From Streptomyces spororaveus (GTDB lineage Bacteria > Actinomycetota > Actinomycetes > Streptomycetales > Streptomycetaceae): a stretch of 64,000 bases of DNA. Below are positions 59,394 to 64,000 of the stretch, in pieces. A model generated the notes under the pieces. That model was given only the letters and a program-made list of their open reading frames with translations. It was not told the DNA's origin and did not search any database. Where the stretch lies: NCBI RefSeq assembly GCF_016755875.1, contig NZ_BNED01000005.1, positions 3,853,501 to 3,917,500 of the forward strand, written 5' to 3'. The position numbers and the translations under genes were made by a program. Position 1 is the stretch's first letter, and every line of letters starts with the position of its first letter.

Positions 59394-60561
59394 GCCGGAC
59401 ACCGTATCGGGCGCCCTCGGAGCCGAACGAGCGGGCTTGGAAGAGTGTCACCAGGACCAGCGCCATCGGCACCAGCATCGCGCCCCGGTAGCTCCAGGCG
59501 TCACCGACCGCCCCGACGAGCGGAGACCCGATCAGGAAGCCGACGTAGTTGAAGATGTTGAGCCGCGCGACGGCCGTGTCGGAGGCCCCCGGGAACAGCC
59601 TCCCCGCGGCGGCGAAGGTCTGCGGCACGATCACGCACAACCCGATCCCCAGCAGCGTGAACCCGAGCATCCCCGTCCACGCCCCCTGCGCCGCCGCCAC
59701 CACGGCGAACCCGGCGGCCGCCACCAGCGTCCCCGCCCGCACCACGGCCGCCGCCCCGAAGCGCCGCACGCCCAGGTCCCCGACGGCCCGCCCCACGAGG
59801 GTGGTCACCATGTACACGTTGTAGGGGACGGTCGCCATCTGCTCCGAACTCCCGAGCACGTCCTGCAGGTACTTGGCACTCCAGTTCGCCACCGTGGAGT
59901 CCCCGATGTACGCGCACGCCATCACCAGGCAGAGCGGCAGCAGCAGCTTGAACCCGCCGGCCCCCAGACCCTTCCCGCCGTCCTCCGCCTGCCCCGCCGT
60001 CCCGTCGACGTAGCGCCTGCTCCCCAGGAAGGCCACCGGCAGCAGCACGACCACGGCCGGCAGATAACTGACGAAGAGGTTCAGCTCCCAGTGGGCGCCC
60101 GCCCACGCGGCCGAGGCCCCGAGAATCCCGCCGAGGCTGTAGGCGGCGTGGAAGCCGAGCATGATGCTCCGCCCGTACGCCCGCTGCAGGCTGACCCCGA
60201 GCATGTTCATCGAGGCGTCCAGCGCACCCACGGACAGCCCGAACGCCCCCAGCGCCACCGCCACGTGCCACATCTGGCCACCGGCTCCGACGCCCAGCAG
60301 GGACAGCAGCACCAGCGGCTGCGCCCACCGCAGTACGGCACTGGGCGCCACCCGCTTCACCAGGTGCTCGGTGGCCACGCTCGACGCCCCCGCGAGGACC
60401 GGCACGGCCGCGAGGAAGGCGGGCAGCAGGCCGTCGGATATCCCGTACCGGTCCTGGATGGCCGGGATCCGCGTCACGAGCAGCGCGAAGGCGACGCCTT
60501 GCACGAAGAAACTGAACCCCAGAGCGCCGCGGCCGCGCCGCAGCCGCACATCATCCGTCAT
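59335..60561 (-). CDS. MFS transporter
   Basis: A 408-residue major-facilitator protein with about twelve transmembrane helices. Helices 2-3 contain GASSVATEHLVKRVAPSAVLRWAQPLV, the place of the family's cytoplasmic A-motif. GFHAAYSLGGILGASAAW is motif-C-like, and the second half has GRAVGDLGVRRFGAAAVVRAG. It resembles YbjJ-type MFS proteins with unknown substrate. The 3' end overlaps the deacetylase gene by 59 bases in another frame; the extra C-terminal tail (ARYGVRHERRAGDRAVDVGRGGNEV) lies in that overlap and is likely non-structural. Confidence 0.88.
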   Translation of the reverse strand: MTDDVRLRRGRGALGFSFFVQGVAFALLVTRIPAIQDRYGISDGLLPAFLAAVPVLAGASSVATEHLVKRVAPSAVLRWAQPLVLLSLLGVGAGGQMWHVAVALGAFGLSVGALDASMNMLGVSLQRAYGRSIMLGFHAAYSLGGILGASAAWAGAHWELNLFVSYLPAVVVLLPVAFLGSRRYVDGTAGQAEDGGKGLGAGGFKLLLPLCLVMACAYIGDSTVANWSAKYLQDVLGSSEQMATVPYNVYMVTTLVGRAVGDLGVRRFGAAAVVRAGTLVAAAGFAVVAAAQGAWTGMLGFTLLGIGLCVIVPQTFAAAGRLFPGASDTAVARLNIFNYVGFLIGSPLVGAVGDAWSYRGAMLVPMALVLVTLFQARSFGSEGARYGVRHERRAGDRAVDVGRGGNEV

Positions 60562-60604
60562 GGCGGGTCAGCGTAGGGCCACGGGCTACCCGTGGGTAGA
60601 GAGA

Positions 60605-61270
60605 TCACATACCCAGTCCGGCCTCCAGCCCGAGCAGTCCGGTGAGCTGCTTCATGTCACCGAAGTGCCCGGTGGCCCCGGGGAGCCGGTCGGCGGGCAG
60701 CATCGCCGTGAACGCGTACACGTCCATGCCCGCGGCGGCGGCGGCCCGGATGCCGAGCGGACTGTCCTCGACGACCACGCAGCGGGCGGGCTCCACACCC
60801 ATCTGCCGCGCCGCGTGCAGGTACAGATCGGGAGCCGGCTTCCCCTGGCCCACGTCCTGCGCACTGAAGATCCACTCCTCCTCGAACCACCCGTCGAGCC
60901 CGGCCACCCGGTGCCCGACGCGGATCCGCTCATGGCTCCCGGAGGAGGCCAGGCAGTACCCGACGCCTTGCGCGGTCAGCGCTCCCAGCACCTCCTCCAC
61001 GCCGGGCACGGGCTTGAGCTCCTGCTCGAACGCGGCGACGGTCCGTGCGTGCAGCGTCTCGTCGAAGTCGGCCGGCAGCTGCTGCCCGGTCCGCTCGCCG
61101 ACGAGGTCGTGCACCCGGTGCGGGGCGGCTCCCATGTAGTCGCGGACCGACTCCTCGTAGGTGGTCGGGTGCCCCAGCTCGGTCAGGTACCCGGCGAGGA
61201 TGCTGTTGGCGAGCGGCTCGCTGTCCACCAGCACGCCGTCGTTGTCGAAGATGACGAGGTCGTAGCCCAT
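60605..61270 (-). CDS. HAD-superfamily IA phosphatase (phosphoglucomutase/GPH-like)
   Basis: A 221-residue HAD hydrolase. Motif I is LVIFDNDGVLVDSEPLANSILAG (nucleophile Asp, near residue 8), motif II is CLASSGS, motif III Lys is in VGQGKPAPDLYL, and motif IV VVVEDSPLGIRAAAAAGM. The cap domain has the PGVEEVLGAL helix typical of subclass IA enzymes such as beta-phosphoglucomutase or phosphoglycolate phosphatase. The ATG at 61270 was preferred to an upstream frame to 61327 because GTGGGGGT precedes it. Substrate unknown. Confidence 0.88.
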   Translation of the reverse strand: MGYDLVIFDNDGVLVDSEPLANSILAGYLTELGHPTTYEESVRDYMGAAPHRVHDLVGERTGQQLPADFDETLHARTVAAFEQELKPVPGVEEVLGALTAQGVGYCLASSGSHERIRVGHRVAGLDGWFEEEWIFSAQDVGQGKPAPDLYLHAARQMGVEPARCVVVEDSPLGIRAAAAAGMDVYAFTAMLPADRLPGATGHFGDMKQLTGLLGLEAGLGM

Positions 61271-61404
61271 ACCCCCACAGTACGAACTAAAGGGACGTAG
61301 AGCCCGTCTCGCCGGGCCGCCGACCACGCGTCACCGGGCTGCTGCGGCCATTCGGACGACAGACGGGAGGCGTGCGGCCGGCCCGATCGGGCCGTAAACG
61401 CAGA

Positions 61405-61434
61405 AAAGCCCCGCACCATAAGGTGCGGGGCTTT
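61405..61434 (-). terminator. rRNA operon terminator
   Basis: A perfect 13-bp hairpin with an ATAA loop (arms 61405-61417 and 61422-61434) just after the 3' end of 5S rRNA on the minus strand, followed by TTCTGC. Confidence 0.85.
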
Positions 61435-61448
61435 CCCACAATGATTGT

Positions 61449-61565
61449 TCGGCGGCGTCCTACTCTCCCACAGGGTCCCCCCTGCAGTACCATCGGCGCT
61501 GAAAGGCTTAGCTTCCGGGTTCGGAATGTAACCGGGCGTTTCCCTAACGCTATGACCACCGAAAC
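61449..61565 (-). rRNA. rrf: 5S ribosomal RNA
   Basis: The minus strand reads GUUUCGGUGGUCAUAGCGUU from 61565 through CCGAACCCGGAAGCUAAGC to GGGAGAGUAGGACGCCGCCG near 61450, the standard Streptomyces 5S sequence of about 117 nt. It lies 76 bases downstream of the 23S gene, as in an rrn operon. Ends are estimated to within a few bases. Confidence 0.95.
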
Positions 61566-61641
61566 ACTATGAAATTTGAACACGCTGGCATGGACACAGC
61601 TGTTCGTTATTTCAGAACTAACACAGTGGACGCGAGCAACT

Positions 61642-64000
<2,359 letters not shown>

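Overview
The window is a piece of a Streptomyces chromosome. The base composition is very G+C-rich with G/C-biased third codon positions. It carries sortase-E type LAxTG surface proteins, the WhiJ-type trio (ATP-binding protein, DUF5753 regulator, DUF397 protein), a rex-hemA-hemC-hemD operon with a Rex operator, the developmental sigma factor bldN with its anti-sigma partner rsbN, and an actinobacterial bS22-like ribosomal peptide. The gene order from rex to the HTH gene at 57.0 kb matches what I remember of the S. coelicolor SCO3320-SCO3329 region.

Layout. 0-6.7 kb: the distal half of a contractile injection system (eCIS) operon on the plus strand: LysM adaptor (partial), VgrG-like spike, PAAR tip, gp25-like protein, baseplate J, tail protein I, and a zinc-ribbon membrane protein resembling CisA. 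Sheath, tube and ATPase genes would lie upstream of the window. 6.7-20.5 kb: housekeeping and accessory genes (GNAT, MDR oxidoreductase with divergent HxlR regulator, Mut7-C protein, YnfA, SDR, polysaccharide deacetylase, two glycosyltransferases, a collagen-like secreted protein, RtcB ligase, two lipoproteins, a DUF2637 membrane protein). 20.5-28.5 kb: lysS and argS flanking a small frameshifted gene, then two paralogous LAxTG surface proteins. 28.5-40 kb: an accessory stretch with a VOC protein, a WhiJ-type regulatory trio, a pair of overlapping AlkB-like 2OG-Fe(II) oxygenases of lower G+C, a TetR-controlled DrrAB-type ABC exporter, and a 1.1-kb gene-free element made of two inverted 365-bp copies. 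A LysR-IMPase-NAD(P)-binding cluster follows. 41-50.8 kb: heme biosynthesis, with two ankyrin/HEAT paralogs between hemB and hemD, then rex and a glutaredoxin-like gene. 50.9-61.3 kb: HAD-IB hydrolase, bldN, rsbN, acyltransferase and epimerase-like genes, bS22, HTH protein, phosphatase, AcuC-like deacetylase, MFS and HAD proteins. 61.4-64 kb: 5S rRNA and the 3' part of 23S rRNA on the minus strand.

How the genes work together. Rex senses the NADH/NAD+ ratio and probably represses its own operon, tying heme supply to redox state; the Rex site is readable at 50325-50342. BldN is made with an N-terminal pro-extension and is held by membrane-bound RsbN, whose promoter region contains a BldN-like promoter. 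The eCIS baseplate genes overlap by 1-4 bases throughout and end in a bitopic membrane protein that could link the injection particle to the membrane.

The least explained parts are the tandem 2OG-Fe(II) oxygenases (31.6-33.6 kb), the inverted-repeat element with a perfectly abutting four-way junction fold (36.8-37.9 kb), and a 34-bp perfect palindrome inside the overlap of two convergent genes (29.78 kb). No CRISPR array, tRNA or intact insertion sequence was seen.
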